Source: Saccharina japonica (lineage: Eukaryota > Sar > Phaeophyceae > Laminariales > Laminariaceae). Taken from it: a stretch of DNA of 64,000 nt. The translations under genes were made by a program, and so were the position numbers. Each line of letters starts with the position of its first letter. Position 1 is the stretch's first letter. Of this stretch, positions 1-11,828 are shown piece after piece. The notes under the pieces were generated by a model. That model searched no databases and was not told the DNA's origin. It worked only from the letters and a program-made list of their open reading frames with translations. The stretch spans positions 171,236 to 235,235 of the forward strand of contig MEHQ01001687.1 in NCBI GenBank assembly GCA_008828725.1, written 5' to 3'.

Positions 1-41
1 CCCCCCCCGGTTCCCGACCCGGTCCCCTCGTGGCAACGCAC

Positions 42-3000
42 CTCGAACATGATCTCGTTGGACGTGCCGTCCTGCATGTGGCGGCGGATTGCGGCTACGG
101 AATCGTCGAAGGCGACCGCGTCTTCCACCTCCAGGCTCTGGGAGGTCGCCACCACGTCTCCGAATTCGCTGCCAAAAGTGAAAAGAGACGGCAAGGTCGC
201 AATCATCAATACATCAATCATCAAATTTATGAACCATGTATACGTATATATACGAGTCATTTCATTCATCGTCAGTAAATCCAGGGATCGAATTCATCAG
301 ATTTGCATCATTGAACCATGAATCGTGCATCATATATACCAGGTATATATTTGAAAAAAAAAAAAAAAAAACAGCTGTGAGATGGAGGATTTCGTCGAAA
401 CTCATTTTTGCTACCAGGTATATACGTAGCTGAGTGTGATACTTCTATATACCATGTGCGTGCATCACTAATCGTCAGTAATCCAGTAATCAATCGTCAA
501 CCACACGTTATGAAGTATGCCACGATGTGTTACGGCCATAAATAACATGTTGACATAGTGCACCGATCAAAAACATCACCATCGATGTATCACAAAAAAA
601 AACAACCATCGATCGTCGGTCGTCAAACGATCAAAATCTTCGACGAGTCCATTCGAAAGGAGGCTCGCGAGCAAAAAAGCAAAAAAGCAAAAAAGCAACA
701 ACAACAACACCAACAACAACAACAACACTTATATACGCCATTAGGCTACGAAAACAACAATTTGTTCCACGAAGCTCCAAGATCAGAGCGCGAGCAAACA
801 ACAACACTAGCGATAAGACAGGACATAATCTTTTTACGGCGCTGTTTTATCGGAGTACAGAATACACGCACCAACAAGAGAGTAAAAAGCAAAAAACAGC
901 ACAAACTACCACGACGCTGCCAGATCAAAATCAGAGTGCATGTCACAACAGCAGCAGCAGCAGAGCAAACACACAGCACACACTACCGGAGGCGGCTATG
1001 ATACGGGAGAGCATTGGAGGCGGCTATGGTACGGCGGCGGGTTCGGACTCACTCAACGACGGGCTTAGCGGTGCCGTTTTCGGCATCCTCGTTGGAGGCA
1101 TTCTCCTTGTCGCGCTTCTTCTTGTCCTGATATGATGGCCAAAACAAACGAAACAGTCAAAACGACAGCATCGTGGTAAATACGCCATATGCACGGGTTG
1201 CAATATTTTACGAACAAGTAGGTGAAAGGGCAGGGAAAGTTATAGGCAAGGCAAGGCAAGGCAAGGCAAGGCAAGGCAAGGCAGAGCAGAGTAGGGCAGG
1301 GCAGGGCGAGGCAGGGCAGCGCAAGACGAGGAGAGGCGAGGCAAGGCAAGGCATGGCATGGCAAGGCAAGGCAAGGCAAGGCAAGGCAAGGCAAGGCAAG
1401 GCAAGGCAAGGCAAGGCAAGGCAAGGCAAGGCAAGGCAAGGCAAGGCGAGGCGAGGCGAGGCGAGGCGAGGCGGGGCAAGGCAAGGCAAGGCAAGGCGAG
1501 GCGAGGCGAGGCGAGGCGAGGCGGGGCAAGGCAAGGCAAGGCAAGGCGAGGCGAGGCGAGGCGAGGCAAGGCCAGGGACACAAAAAGTCAACGCCAGGCG
1601 AGGCAAGGCAAGGCAAGGCAAGGCGAGACAGGGCAAGGCAAAAGCACAAAGTCAACGCAAGGCAAAAGCACAAAGTCAACGCAAGGCAAAAGCACAAAGT
1701 CAACGCAAGGCAAATCAAAGCCAAGCCTGTCACAGCAACAGAGTTATATAAATACGACGTGTTCGTGATTCGATCAGACCTTCCATTTCACGCAAGACTC
1801 CCAACAAAAAAAAATACAAGGAACAAGAAAAATAACGCCCCGCGGTCAACGAAGCACACCCACCCACCTTCTTCTTCTTGTCCTTCTTCTCCTTCGGCGA
1901 GTCGTCCCCGTCAAGTGGCTCCTCTTCCTTCTTCTTCTCCTGAACGATCGATCGATAAATAAAAATACCATGTTCTGACATCAGTAGGTTGGAGGAAAGC
2001 CGGCCAGTACCATATTCAGGCATCGGTAGGCTCGTCGGGTATGGACAGTCAGTCGGTCGGTCCATATGAATTAGCGTAACCAGGCAACAACAGACTTTGA
2101 TTGGATTCATTCGGAGTCCAGCCTTTCATTTTTTTTTCCATTACACGCACGATCTGGGTGGTTGATTTTTGATCAGGTAAACAATCGAACGGATCGATAT
2201 CCCTCCCTCCCTCCCTCTCTCCCTTCCCGAGAGCACACAAGGAGGACAAGATAATTGCCCTCGCCGGACAGATGATCATCTAGATCCGCATGATCTACAT
2301 CTACATCGAGATCCGTATGATCTACATCTGAATAATTTAGATCCGTATGATCTACATCTATTAATAGATAATCTAGATCCGTATGATCTACATCTATTAA
2401 TAGATCATCTCGATCCGTATGATCTACATCTAGATCATCTAGATCCGTATGATCTAAATCCAGATCACCTAGACCCGTATGATCTAGATCCAGATCATCT
2501 AGGTCCGTATGATCTATAGATCTAGATCCACATCATTTAAACCCATATCATCAAGGTCTACATCGTGCAGACCATGTAGATCATCCACGTAGATCTAGAT
2601 AATATCTACATCATCTGGATCAACATCATCTATAAATCCAGATGGTCTAAATCCAGATCATGTCTAGCTCATCTAGATATGTGAATGTTCCAAACACACC
2701 TTGGATAGATAGATCGTGATCTATCTATCTGTCTACCGTAGATCACCTAGTTCCTCACCGGCCGTTGTGGGAGGTTGTGCAGGAGCCGCATACTACCGAT
2801 CCAACCCAGGACAACTGTCCTAATTCAATAGATCATGAGGAATATACGGGTCCGGTCCCATCCGATAAAACGAGCAAAATTCGTTCGCAAGATCGGGAAT
2901 ACATCTATATATAAACGAGCAAAAAATAGTTCGCAAGATCGGGAATGGATCTGTATCTTGTCTTGGAAGATTGATCTGAAGATTGATCTATTATTAATAA

Positions 3001-4623
3001 TAGATAAACCAAGTGGAAAGTCGATGATCTTTCCGAGGCGTGCAAGCAAAAAATGTTCCCGCCCAAACGTTCCGAGAGCGAGCGAAAGCCAAAGCAAATC
3101 GCAACTCCAACCCCCCAACAACCCACCTTCTTCTCGCGCTTCTTCTCTTTGGAGTCCTTGGAGTCTTTGTCCTTGCTTTTCTTCGCCTTCTTTGCGGTGT
3201 TCACGATGTACGTGCAAAGCTGAAACATCGACAACGAAAAACACACGGCAAAAAAAACACACACAGAAATAGAGGCAAGCGTGTATATACAGATATACCA
3301 GGGTTAGGGTACGTACGTATACACGAAAGCAGTGGGAACTACTATATACAAGGTACGTATATACTGCTTGTGATACATGTCGGCTCGACGTTAGCACGGA
3401 GCATACATTTGAAACCTGCATCAAGTGTATATGTACACCGACTTTCGAAAATAATACAGCAGTAGTACGAAGTAAACATTCGTGAGAGCGTAAACGCACG
3501 CACTGCGACTCGTAATTAAACAAAAGCGAAACACCTGTCCGTCTTGGCTGGAAGTCAGAATGCTTGTCGGTCGTAGGCATGATATCATACATGTGACCAT
3601 ATTCGGCACGCTTTTACGTAGCGCCACCATCAAAGACAATCGCGACGAATAAATACATCGTACATGCAGTACGAACGGCACGGCCGACCGGGGGAAAAAC
3701 CAAAACAAAATTTAAACAACAGAAACTCCTCACCTTGTGCGACATGTCGACCATGTCCTTTGCACCGCAGGCGTAGCACTTGTGGAAGATGGCGCCGTTC
3801 TTGATCTTGTACTCTGCGACAATAGGGGTGCAAACACAAAAATATGGGTGTAAACACACAAGAAAAAAAAAGGAAGAAAAGAAAAAACGAAGGACAACCA
3901 TTAAGAACACGATTTTCACCCTTTGTAACCCATTCAGAACTGAAAAAATGCCCCACACTAATTCCAAGTAGTGTGTTCCCAAATACATGGGACAGTTCAG
4001 TTCTTAAGGGGTTAAGTAAGTAGTACTCATCATGTATAATATGACCATGTATGGCATGATAAGTACTCCAAAAATGAACCAGCTGTACGAGCAGTGCTAA
4101 CTACAGTAGTGTAGTCCCCAATCGTCAGCCCTATTCCGAAGGTATGTTTCAAGCATATTATATACTTCGTACCAAGGTATATACCTGGGATGTATGATAT
4201 GTACATATCATATACCTGGTACGCGTTACCCGCTTTCCATTTGGGTATGTAGTAAGATACTTCCAAACAACAACGGGATACAATTTGGATAGGTGCATAC
4301 CTATATATACAGTTGTAGTAAAATACCTAAAAATTCGACACAGAAAATATTTTTTTTTAAAGTGAAAAAAAAGAAGACAAAAAGACAAAAAAACAGTGAA
4401 AAAATCGCCAAAAATAAAACGGAAAACATCGATTAAAAAAAAACTCACACACGTACACACACATACCGGCAACAAAAAACCAAAAACACTCACTGGACTC
4501 GGGGAGCCTGCAGTTGGGGCAGAGCACGAAGAGTTCGACGTACTTGTGCACGAGCTGCTGGAGGGTGGCGTTAGTGTGGGCACCGTTAACGATCGCGCGT
4601 TCGTCCTCCTCGTTGTAGCGAGT
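42..4623 (-). CDS. EIF5: eIF5, partial copy 1 (exons 3-8 only)
   Basis: Translation initiation factor 5, the GTPase-activating protein for eIF2 in the 43S pre-initiation complex. Exons in transcription order: 4494-4623, 3734-3813, 3127-3219, 1868-1939, 1053-1126, 42-168. Every junction has a GT donor and AG acceptor, and phases agree throughout. Exon 3 carries the first half of the zinc ribbon (CPNC) after [15 protein letters not shown]; exon 4 carries the second half (CYAC) followed by DMVDMSHK; exon 5 opens with [11 protein letters not shown], matching the family HKLCTFIL segment. Exons 5-7 encode a Lys/Glu-rich linker, and exon 8 ends in frame at a GTGCGT donor, so the C-terminal HEAT (W2) domain must lie left of the window. 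Exons 1 and 2 are absent upstream: sequence diverges from the other copy at about 4770 beside a poly-G run. The exons look identical to copy 2, which argues for an allelic or recent copy rather than a decayed pseudogene. Confidence 0.9.
1238..1643 (+). repeat. (AAGGC)n minisatellite, copy 1
   Basis: About 400 bp of AAGGC with GAGGC variants in eIF5 intron 6 (between exons 6 and 7). The allele in copy 2 (37229-37546) is about 90 bp shorter. A 5-bp unit keeps all frames open and makes long artificial ORFs on both strands. Confidence 0.95.
2276..2545 (+). repeat. GATC-rich 30-bp minisatellite, copy 1
   Basis: Units of the form GATCTACATCTAGAT followed by CATCTAGATCCGTAT, about 30 bp each, in eIF5 intron 5. 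Degenerate GATC-rich sequence continues to about 2740. This copy has gained TTAATA interruptions that break the reading frame open in copy 2. Confidence 0.9.
3925..4015. mobile_element. TTAA-MITE (family 1), copy in eIF5 intron
   Basis: 91-bp palindromic element: (G)TAACCCATTCAGAACTGA at one end and TCAGTTCTTAAGGGGTTAA at the other, with a conserved core ACACTAATTCCAAGTA. No coding capacity. The duplicate is at 39810-39901. Confidence 0.8.
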
Positions 4624-4911
4624 CTGCGCGCCACAGCCACGACAAATTTACAATCCAAGCAAAAGCACAACACACGCCCAAAAGAGAAAAAATCATAATG
4701 AGAAAAATGTTTTTTTTGTCAAGTGATGATAAAAAAACGATTAAAAACGAAATGATGGGGGAAAAAAAAACACGAGGGGGGGGGGGCAAAACTTGTGCAA
4801 GCTCAACCAACCAACCAACTAACCACCCGGAGCCGCGGTTCATTCATCCACCCCAAGAAACCTGCTCAAGCGCGCCAAAAATCTCGAGTCTACTAGTGTA
4901 TCTATACATTA

Positions 4912-5202
4912 CAGTGGGTACCCCGATTTAAGAGCGCCCTGTGACAATTCCAAAACAAGCGCTCTTAACCCCTTAGGAACTGGTCCCCCGTTTTGGGGGA
5001 CAAACTACTTGAAAATAGTGTGGGTGGGATAAGATTTTCAGTTCTGAATGGGATTAACTACACATTGTTCCTATCTGTAGCGCGGAAAATATGTAGCTTT
5101 TCGTACAGGCGGGACATACATGCCGATTTGACTGACCGCTCTTAAAAAAATCCCGAATGCTCTTATCATAGGGCATTCTTACGTATATCGGGGTACACAC
5201 TG
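4912..5202. mobile_element. CAGTGGGTACCCC-TIR MITE (family 3) with nested insertion
   Basis: Left end CAGTGGGTACCCCGATTTAA, right end TATCGGGGTACACACTG. It contains a complete family-1 element (4965-5057) inserted at TTAA. The right-end motif is repeated again at 5252-5280. A clean copy lies at 26351-26533. Confidence 0.75.
4965..5057. mobile_element. TTAA-MITE (family 1), nested copy
   Basis: TTAACCCCTTAGGAACTGG to CAGTTCTGAATGGGATTAA, flanked by TTAA on both sides, inside the family-3 element. The arrangement supports a TTAA target-site duplication. Confidence 0.8.
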
Positions 5203-5214
5203 TATGGGATGGTA

Positions 5215-5462
5215 TTGTACTTCCCACGGGATATATCCCACGGGATTTCCTCTCGAGTATATCGGGGTACACACTGTATGGGATGATATTACAGTTCCCA
5301 TGGGATTATCCCACGGGATTTCCCGCAGGATTTTCCGCGGGATATGCCACGGGATTTTTCGCGGGATTTTCCACGGGATTTATCCCACGGGATTTCCCGC
5401 AGGATTTGCCGCGGGATATGCCACGGGATTTTCCGCGGGATTTTTCCACGGGATTTACACAC
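5215..5462 (+). repeat. GGGATTT minisatellite
   Basis: About 18 degenerate units built on (CC)ACGGGATTT, (CC)GCGGGATTT and GCAGGATTT, each 10-14 bp. Several frames are open. Intergenic. Confidence 0.85.
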
Positions 5463-5609
5463 TGTAGGCGAAGCCAGGCAGGGGCGCACCTGTCCCAATG
5501 GCGGACGAGGCTAGGCCAACGGTAGCGGTTGATCACGTCCACGTCCACGCCAGACTGCCGAAACCTACAAAAAAAAAAAACACAGCAACAGCAGCAACAA
5601 GCAGTAGTT

Positions 5610-5723
5610 ATTACGGGGTGGGCTAATGTAGTAAATAGGGGACCTACGGTACACACAAAAACCTATATGTTAACCTATTTTTACTCACAATATTTGGTCC
5701 TATTTACTATGGTCCTCCGTAAT
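5610..5723. mobile_element. ATTACGG-TIR MITE (family 2)
   Basis: Inverted ends TTACGGGG..AGTAAATAGG and CCTATTTACTATGGTCCTCC(GTAA), with an internal ACCTACGGTACACAC motif and an ATATTTGGTCC motif. Other copies: 6173-6279, 18198-18332, 23941-24032, 29021-29140, 30769-30886, 40931-41036. Confidence 0.8.
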
Positions 5724-6100
5724 AGAGTAAAAACGCAAGCAATCGTAAAAAAGAAAAACGGAATCCGGTCGCGTTTCAAAGCACACAGGAGCTTGTAGGC
5801 CAGAACAAAAAATAACCTTGGAGTACGCACATTAAATAAACACTGCATCACCACTACCGCAGCGAACTCGAGACAGCCAGCTTTTTGCGTCAAACACCAC
5901 CACCACTACGTACTGCGGGAATTCGCGCACACAATCGTTCGGTCCCGTGGAAACCAGGTTTGTTGGTGGAAATCGGTGACAGGCCTCGTAACCAAACGAT
6001 GTGAGCGACGACAAAAACACACAAGAGTAGTACGTAGACCAATCAGATCAATTGAATAGTGGCATCCGGCACGCGCCCACGGCCACGAAAAGTCTTGCTA

Positions 6101-6392
6101 CAGTAGTAAGGGTCCCCCTATAAGGCGGTCTGAGGAAGGCGGTACCCCGATATAAGGCGGTCAAAATCGCTTATTACGGGGGGCCATAGTAAATAGGACC
6201 TGCGGTACACACTAAAACCTATACATTTACCTATTTTTTCGAACAAAATTTGGTCCTATTTGCTATGGTCCTCCGTAATAGCGCCATTGGGAAATTGCAC
6301 TTATAACCGGGGATAAATAAGGCGGCTTCCCTCTATAAGGCGGTCATATCGCTCAGGCACACCACCGTCTTACTGGGCGACCCCTACTACTG
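6101..6392. mobile_element. TIR element with GGCGGT motifs (family 4) carrying a nested MITE
   Basis: Ends CAGTAGTAAGGGTCCCCCTA and TGGGCGACCCCTACTACTG are imperfect inverted repeats; TATAAGGCGGTC recurs inside. A family-2 MITE (6173-6279) interrupts it. A relative at about 46959-47364 is interrupted instead by a SINE. Confidence 0.65.
6173..6279. mobile_element. ATTACGG-TIR MITE (family 2), nested
   Basis: 107-bp copy with ends ATTACGGGGGGCCATAGTAA and TTGCTATGGTCCTCCGTAAT, inserted within the family-4 element. Confidence 0.8.
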
Positions 6393-6740
6393 TATTAATA
6401 GCCAAAGGCAAGGGGGAAAAAACAGCCTCGCGCTTCGTGCTCGGCCTCTCATCGCCTCATGCCTCATTTTACCCACGTTACAAAAACACAAAAACACGAT
6501 GCGAGAGTGAGTGGTCGCCTTATTCCCCCTTCACAAGATGACTCGACACAGCAGGGAATAGAAGCAGGCAACACCTGCCTACGTTTTTCAAAAGATGAAG
6601 ACGGCATGCGTCACATGTCCACATTTTACATGTTACATAAATACCATCGTTGCTGGTTTCTCTGATGAAAGATAAAAGCCAAAAGCCAAGCGAGTGAAAA
6701 AAAAGAACAAAGGGTGGAGAGTGGAGAGTGGAGAGTGTGT

Positions 6741-6860
6741 GGGTGTTCTTCACATTAAACCGTCCTTTCTATTATACATACCCGTCGACATCCAGCACAC
6801 CCCGTGTCTGTGCCGATTCTTCATCCTAGAGAGATACCAGTTCTGTGGTCACAAAACTAG
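6741..6860 (+). repeat. dispersed repeat R-A
   Basis: Begins GTTCTTCACATTAAACC, contains GTCGACATCCAGCAC and CTTCATCCTAGAGAGATACC. Other copies: 7582-7690 (same strand), 21800-21915 and 42068-42172 (opposite strand). The ends are not defined. Confidence 0.75.
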
Positions 6861-7106
6861 TGGGAGAGGGGCTTCTGATTTTGGGTGTGCACTCTGGAGA
6901 GTTGGAAGCTAGCTACAGCAGTACCCGTATGGGGCATGACAGAAGTAAAAAAAACTTCCTTTTTTCTTTGCTGTCATGGCCCACACTCCACAGCTGGTGC
7001 ATACGTTCGTATGACACATCAGCAGTACGTACATACCAGGCTGGAAGAGTAGGCTGAAGCGAGCACAGCAACGGGGAGGTGCGAAATGCAGTTATTAATA
7101 GTTGCA

Positions 7107-7300
7107 TTTGACAGGGCCTAATCCGACGCAAGTCGACGAGGGAAGAGCGTGCTGAAATCTTCTCGCGATAAAAATGCAAGGCAAGTACCGAAGTGGGGAG
7201 GGGGGAGAAGAGCCTACATAGTGACCCCGGATCTGAGTTACGACTAAAGAGGGAGATAGAAAAGAAGGGCGAAGATAATAAATGGGATGGACAAAAAAAA
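7107..7300 (+). mobile_element. SINE body, 5'-truncated copy
   Basis: Shares GCTGAAATCTTCTCGCGATA and the GATCTGAGTTACGACT tail segment with the full copy at 9820-10155, ending in an A-run. The tRNA-like head is absent. Confidence 0.7.
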
Positions 7301-9819
7301 AAAAAAACGCAGGGGACGGGCAAGCGCGTGGGTATTTTGATATTAACGCCTTCATGGCAATAGTAGCACAGCCCGTAGGAGAGTCAAAATGCAGGGCATG
7401 CTCTGGTACCTCGTGGCACGTGCCGCAGAGTCCGGCGGCGCCCCTTCGCAAAAGCGCACATATTCAGAAGACATCAGTGCAGCAGTACCAGGTACTAGAA
7501 TGACAAGCATAAGCTGTCGGACATCGGAACTACTGCCTGTCGTTAACTTGGGTTGCGTTGGTGGATGGTGTGTGTGTGTTTTTCACATTAAACCTTCCTT
7601 TCTATCCGTCGACATCCAGCACGCCAGCACACCCAGTGTCTGCGCCGATGCTTCATCCTGGAGAGATACCAGTTCTGTGGTGACAAAATTTAGACACAGA
7701 GATACTACGCTGCAATGCAGTAAGCAGAGCAGAAATGCAATGCCATGTACGACAGGCATGGATGGTATTCATGTTAATAATTAATAGTGGTTGTTGATGT
7801 CTCATCGTCATAATCGTCCGTCGCCACAAGACAGAAAAAAAAAGAAAAATAAACTGCTACGTACGGTACATCGTATACCGTACCGAATTAGAATACAGTT
7901 CTGGAATGGAACAGAAAATCGACGAGCACGCCAATAATTTTTTTAAGGGCCACGCATTCGCTCCTAACAGCAGCAGCACAGCAGCAGCAACAACAATAAC
8001 AACAGCAGCAGCGGCGCGGCGGCGGCGACAGCGGTGGTGGTAGCGGCGGTGGCGGCTGAAAAAAAAAACACCATTGGCCCCGTTTGTTTTTTGAGAAACG
8101 CCTCACCATATTTATTGACAAGCGCAACCGTGACAGCGGACGCCTGAAGCAACTCGAAAGGGGTACCCGTATTGTTATGGTGCCATGATAACTACAAACT
8201 CGCATTCGCTCGTAAAAATATCAATCACCCCGTAAAACATAATTTGTATACACAAGCAGTGTACAATATAAACTCCGTAAACCGTAAACCAGGTAGAATA
8301 AGAAGAAAATGTACCAGGTATTAAATAGTCCTTGTAGATGTATATATCATATGTACATACGCAAAGTTACGTGTCAACCCCCGGTATATTTTTCACAAAC
8401 AACTACACCCTGGATTCTGCACCTTCAGATTTTGATCTGATATACAGCATGTGCATTCTGCATCAGGACATAAAACCCGCAAGTACGCGCGATCGAAGTA
8501 TCACACACCGCTTGCAAAGATGAGTTTCCACGAATCGATCCCGCAGATGTTGTGTTTATTTTTATATATATTTAGACTACATGTAAACGTATGTACCTGG
8601 TACCAGTATATATGTACGTATATACGAAGTATGGAAAGGTTAGTTACTCCTTCATATATATGAATATGTATCATACATATTCATATTATATGTACTGCTA
8701 TTAATAGAAGAATTCCTCATGAAAAACTGCTGTTGTTGACCTCTGGTCACAAACGCGATTACGCGTGGTGGCCACTCCAAACCTCTGTCAAGGTCGGCAA
8801 TACCCGTGGTATTCATATGTCCGCCTCACAGCTGGATACGGGTATATTCCAGAGGCACCTTCGCAATATATAGGGCGAAAAGCCTTGTACCAGGTACGGT
8901 ACCTGTTGATGTATGATATGTATGATACGTATGAATACGAGCACGGTACTCGTCGTAACCTACTGTATGACATCATATTATATGTACGTCGTACCGATAT
9001 GAGATTGGAGCTATGACCATACCTGGTATCTGTACCTAACGTACGTGGCTGCTGTTGTATTCATAATGCATCCACGCAACATCAATACCAGGCCCGTTCG
9101 ACTACACCAGGGACAGGGGGAACTGCACGTTCGGAAATATAAGGGCAACTTGACAACTTGACGCAGGCTGAGGCTGGTTTAGGGCAATCTTGGAACTGTT
9201 CTTACTGAGTCTCATATATCATGCATCATATATATATACGTACGGAGTCGCGGGGGGGAAACGGAAAAAAAAGAAAAAAGCGGGGCCAGTATAGCCAGGG
9301 GAGGGGACGCATGGATGTCATCCCCGGGTTTTCACTGTAGAACACCAACAGCGCCACAGCTAGCAGCGTCCAGCTTACAAGCCCCCTGCGCCAGATTAAC
9401 CTTATTTTCCCGAAACGTCCAAACTACAACCGACCAGTCATATCGCCGGACAAACCCCTGCAGCAGTTCCAACTGCCGTCATCACGTCATCACGCAACAA
9501 CGGCGATGGTACGGTTTTGTAGCCCGATTTTCCGTGACACGAGCTCTGAGTGTTGCTTCGTTTCAAGCTGCTGTACGTAGGCTGTCTATATAATAGGGGG
9601 TTTGACCGTGATGTCTGTGAGAACATTGGATTTGGGAGTTACAGGAAGTAGTGAATTATTCCCGTGAATCCGGTGTCAAAAACGGGGTTAAACAAACCGT
9701 CAATCAGACAGAGCAGCAGCAGATATTCATGAGCGGAAAAACGTACAATTGACCCTTATAAAGTAGAACAGACTGGCAGACGGGTATGTGTGCTCTTCGC
9801 CGTTCTGTCTACAGATACC

Positions 9820-10155
9820 GGTCGCCCCGGTGGGCTAGCAGGTAACCACGAACCCTGTTAGGTTGGAGGTCGAGGGTTCGAGTCTCCGTATGGAGATTTT
9901 TATCATCAAATGACAACAACTGTCGAGAGCGCTATATGGCGTGGGTAAGCACAATTCGACGAGAGTTGACGAGGTAAGAAAATGCTGAAATCTTCTCGCG
10001 ATAAAAATGCAAGGCAATAACCGTAGTTGGGGAGGAGGGAGAAGAGCCTACTTTGTGACCCCAGATCTGAGTTACGACTATTAATACAGTAGGAAGGAGA
10101 GAGAACAGAAGGGCGAAGAAAATAAATAGGATGGAAAAAGAGAAAGAAAAAGATA
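9820..10155 (+). mobile_element. tRNA-derived SINE, most complete copy
   Basis: The head of about 75 bp resembles a tRNA gene: A-box-like TGGGCTAGCAGG and B-box-like GGGTTCGAGTCTCC with suitable spacing. A unique body of about 180 bp (TCTTCTCGCGATAAAAATGC, GATCTGAGTTACGAC) and a purine-rich AAGAGAAAGAAAAAG tail follow. Copies at 7107-7300 and 47000-47205 share only the body. The tRNA-like fold is imperfect, so this is a retroposon rather than a functional tRNA. Confidence 0.7.
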
Positions 10156-10929
10156 GCCAGTGTCCGTGCTGATTACTCATCGCGATACCAGGTATGTCTA
10201 AAAAACAAAAAATGAGAATTACATTTTCCAGGTACGAGTATGATACGACGTAGACTTCCGAGTGGTGGTATATTCATACAACGTTAATGCTACACATCCT
10301 ACGTAGGAGTTTTCAACTCTGTACCTAGAATATAACTACTGCCGTACGAAGTGCACCTCCATTATTTGTATGTACCGGTACCGGCGTACGGTGTGGACCT
10401 GGTAAAATAGTGTAGTCTGTCGTGCGGCGGTGCTGTCTGTCTTCGGGAGGATATTCGATATCACGATTCACAAGCACGACTTCGTAGCGATTTCATGGGG
10501 AGAAATAAACCCTCGCTTCCTTCTTCCTCTCATACTTTTGAGTATGTGTACTCGTATACTGCTGCACGCTTGTCGCGTCACCAACCTGGCTATTCTGTCT
10601 TACGTATATGGCTAGTCTGTGCATCTACTTTCTAGGTACTGGTAACTGGTATACAGCGGTAGTAGTACCTGACCCGAGAGCACACCCTTCACAACACTAC
10701 GTAGAACAGAATAAAAACCGAAAACTAAACTGAAAGCTGAACGTGAACTGAACCACGACACTACTATACGGAACACGGAACTCGCTGCAGCCGCCCACAC
10801 ACACACCCACCCGCCGCCACCCACCACCACCACCACCATCACCACCACCACCAAGTCGACAGGTCCGACACCGACACCCACAGCATACAAGCAGTTCTTC
10901 TTGTTCTCACATAATTAGACTATATAATC

Positions 10930-11470
10930 GCGAAAAAGATAGTCCGTGGTCACAGGACAGGCTCCAAAAAAAAGCTCTGGAGTGGAAGAATACCTCACGA
11001 AAAAATAATACGCAAAATAATTCGTACAACGTATATATGATACAACGCACTAAAGCACAGCAGTAGTAGTACCGGCCCGCTCATAAGAAAGGAACTCACA
11101 AGAAAGTCAGCCTGAAAAAAATGAAAAAATTAAGAAAGATCTCAGCCTAGTCAGTGCATAATAAGCTTTTAGAAAGTGACCCCTTCCTGTGGCTGGTCTG
11201 AGCCCAAGGAACCACTCACTGGCTGTGCATAACTAGGGAAAACGTCTTCTCGGGGACCAAAATATGAAAGCGCAACATAAGACAAGTCAGTGTGCTTTCG
11301 CGCGCGCCCAGAATAAGAAAGTCAGCCTGAATCCGATGTATGGTTTCTTGTGAGAGGGCCGGTACTGGACGACATACCAACACATCATAACTACGACTGT
11401 TTGTGGCGCATTGTATGATACAGCTCAACCCAGAGAAAGTGAAATCAATCCAAAGGAAAAAGGAAAAAAA
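10930..11470 (+). repeat. dispersed repeat R-B, long copy
   Basis: Starts ATCGCGAAAAAGATAGTCCG and ends AATCAATCCAAAGGAAAA. A second copy at 24975-25190 has the same two ends but lacks about 330 bp of the middle, the pattern of a non-autonomous element with an internal deletion derivative. Confidence 0.7.
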
Positions 11471-11740
11471 AAGAAAGCCAAAAGAGAAAAAAGGAAGAAA
11501 AAGGAGAAAAGGGATAAAAAAGAGGAAATAAGTGTGTACATGCGAGTCGCGAGTGCATCAACACGAAGGTGGTCAGACCTTACAGCAGCATGCAGGCTAC
11601 AGGACAGGGCACCAAATAAGAAACAGGAGAGCTGGCTCAGGCTGGATTTCTTTTTTGAAGAGAGGGTGCTTTCTACACCAATTTCAAGATAACGACTCTC
11701 GAATTTCTCATTTTCCTCTGAATATCAGTCTAGTTTTTTT

Positions 11741-11828
11741 TTAACCCCTTAAGAACTGGTCCCACGTTTTTGGGTACAAACTACTTGGAATTAGTGCGGG
11801 ATATTGTTTCCAGTTCTGAATGGGTTAA
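11741..11828. mobile_element. TTAA-MITE (family 1)
   Basis: Cleanest copy, 88 bp: TTAACCCCTTAAGAACTGG to CAGTTCTGAATGGGTTAA with core CTTGGAATTAGTG. TTAA at both ends. Confidence 0.85.

Larger units (their letters stand above)
57..4770 (+). repeat. segmental duplication, copy 1
   Basis: Direct copy of 36041-40655, offset 35984 at the left falling to 35881 at exon 3. Differences are scattered substitutions (for example 546 A/C and the bases near 3056) plus length changes in the AAGGC array, the GATC minisatellite and A-runs. The right edge lies beside the poly-G at 4776-4786; the left side continues to the window start. Confidence 0.95.

Noticed and set aside
1065-1733. 222-codon minus-strand ORF (and 192-codon plus-strand partner)
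   Set aside because: Entirely produced by the AAGGC 5-bp repeat, which is open in several frames on both strands.
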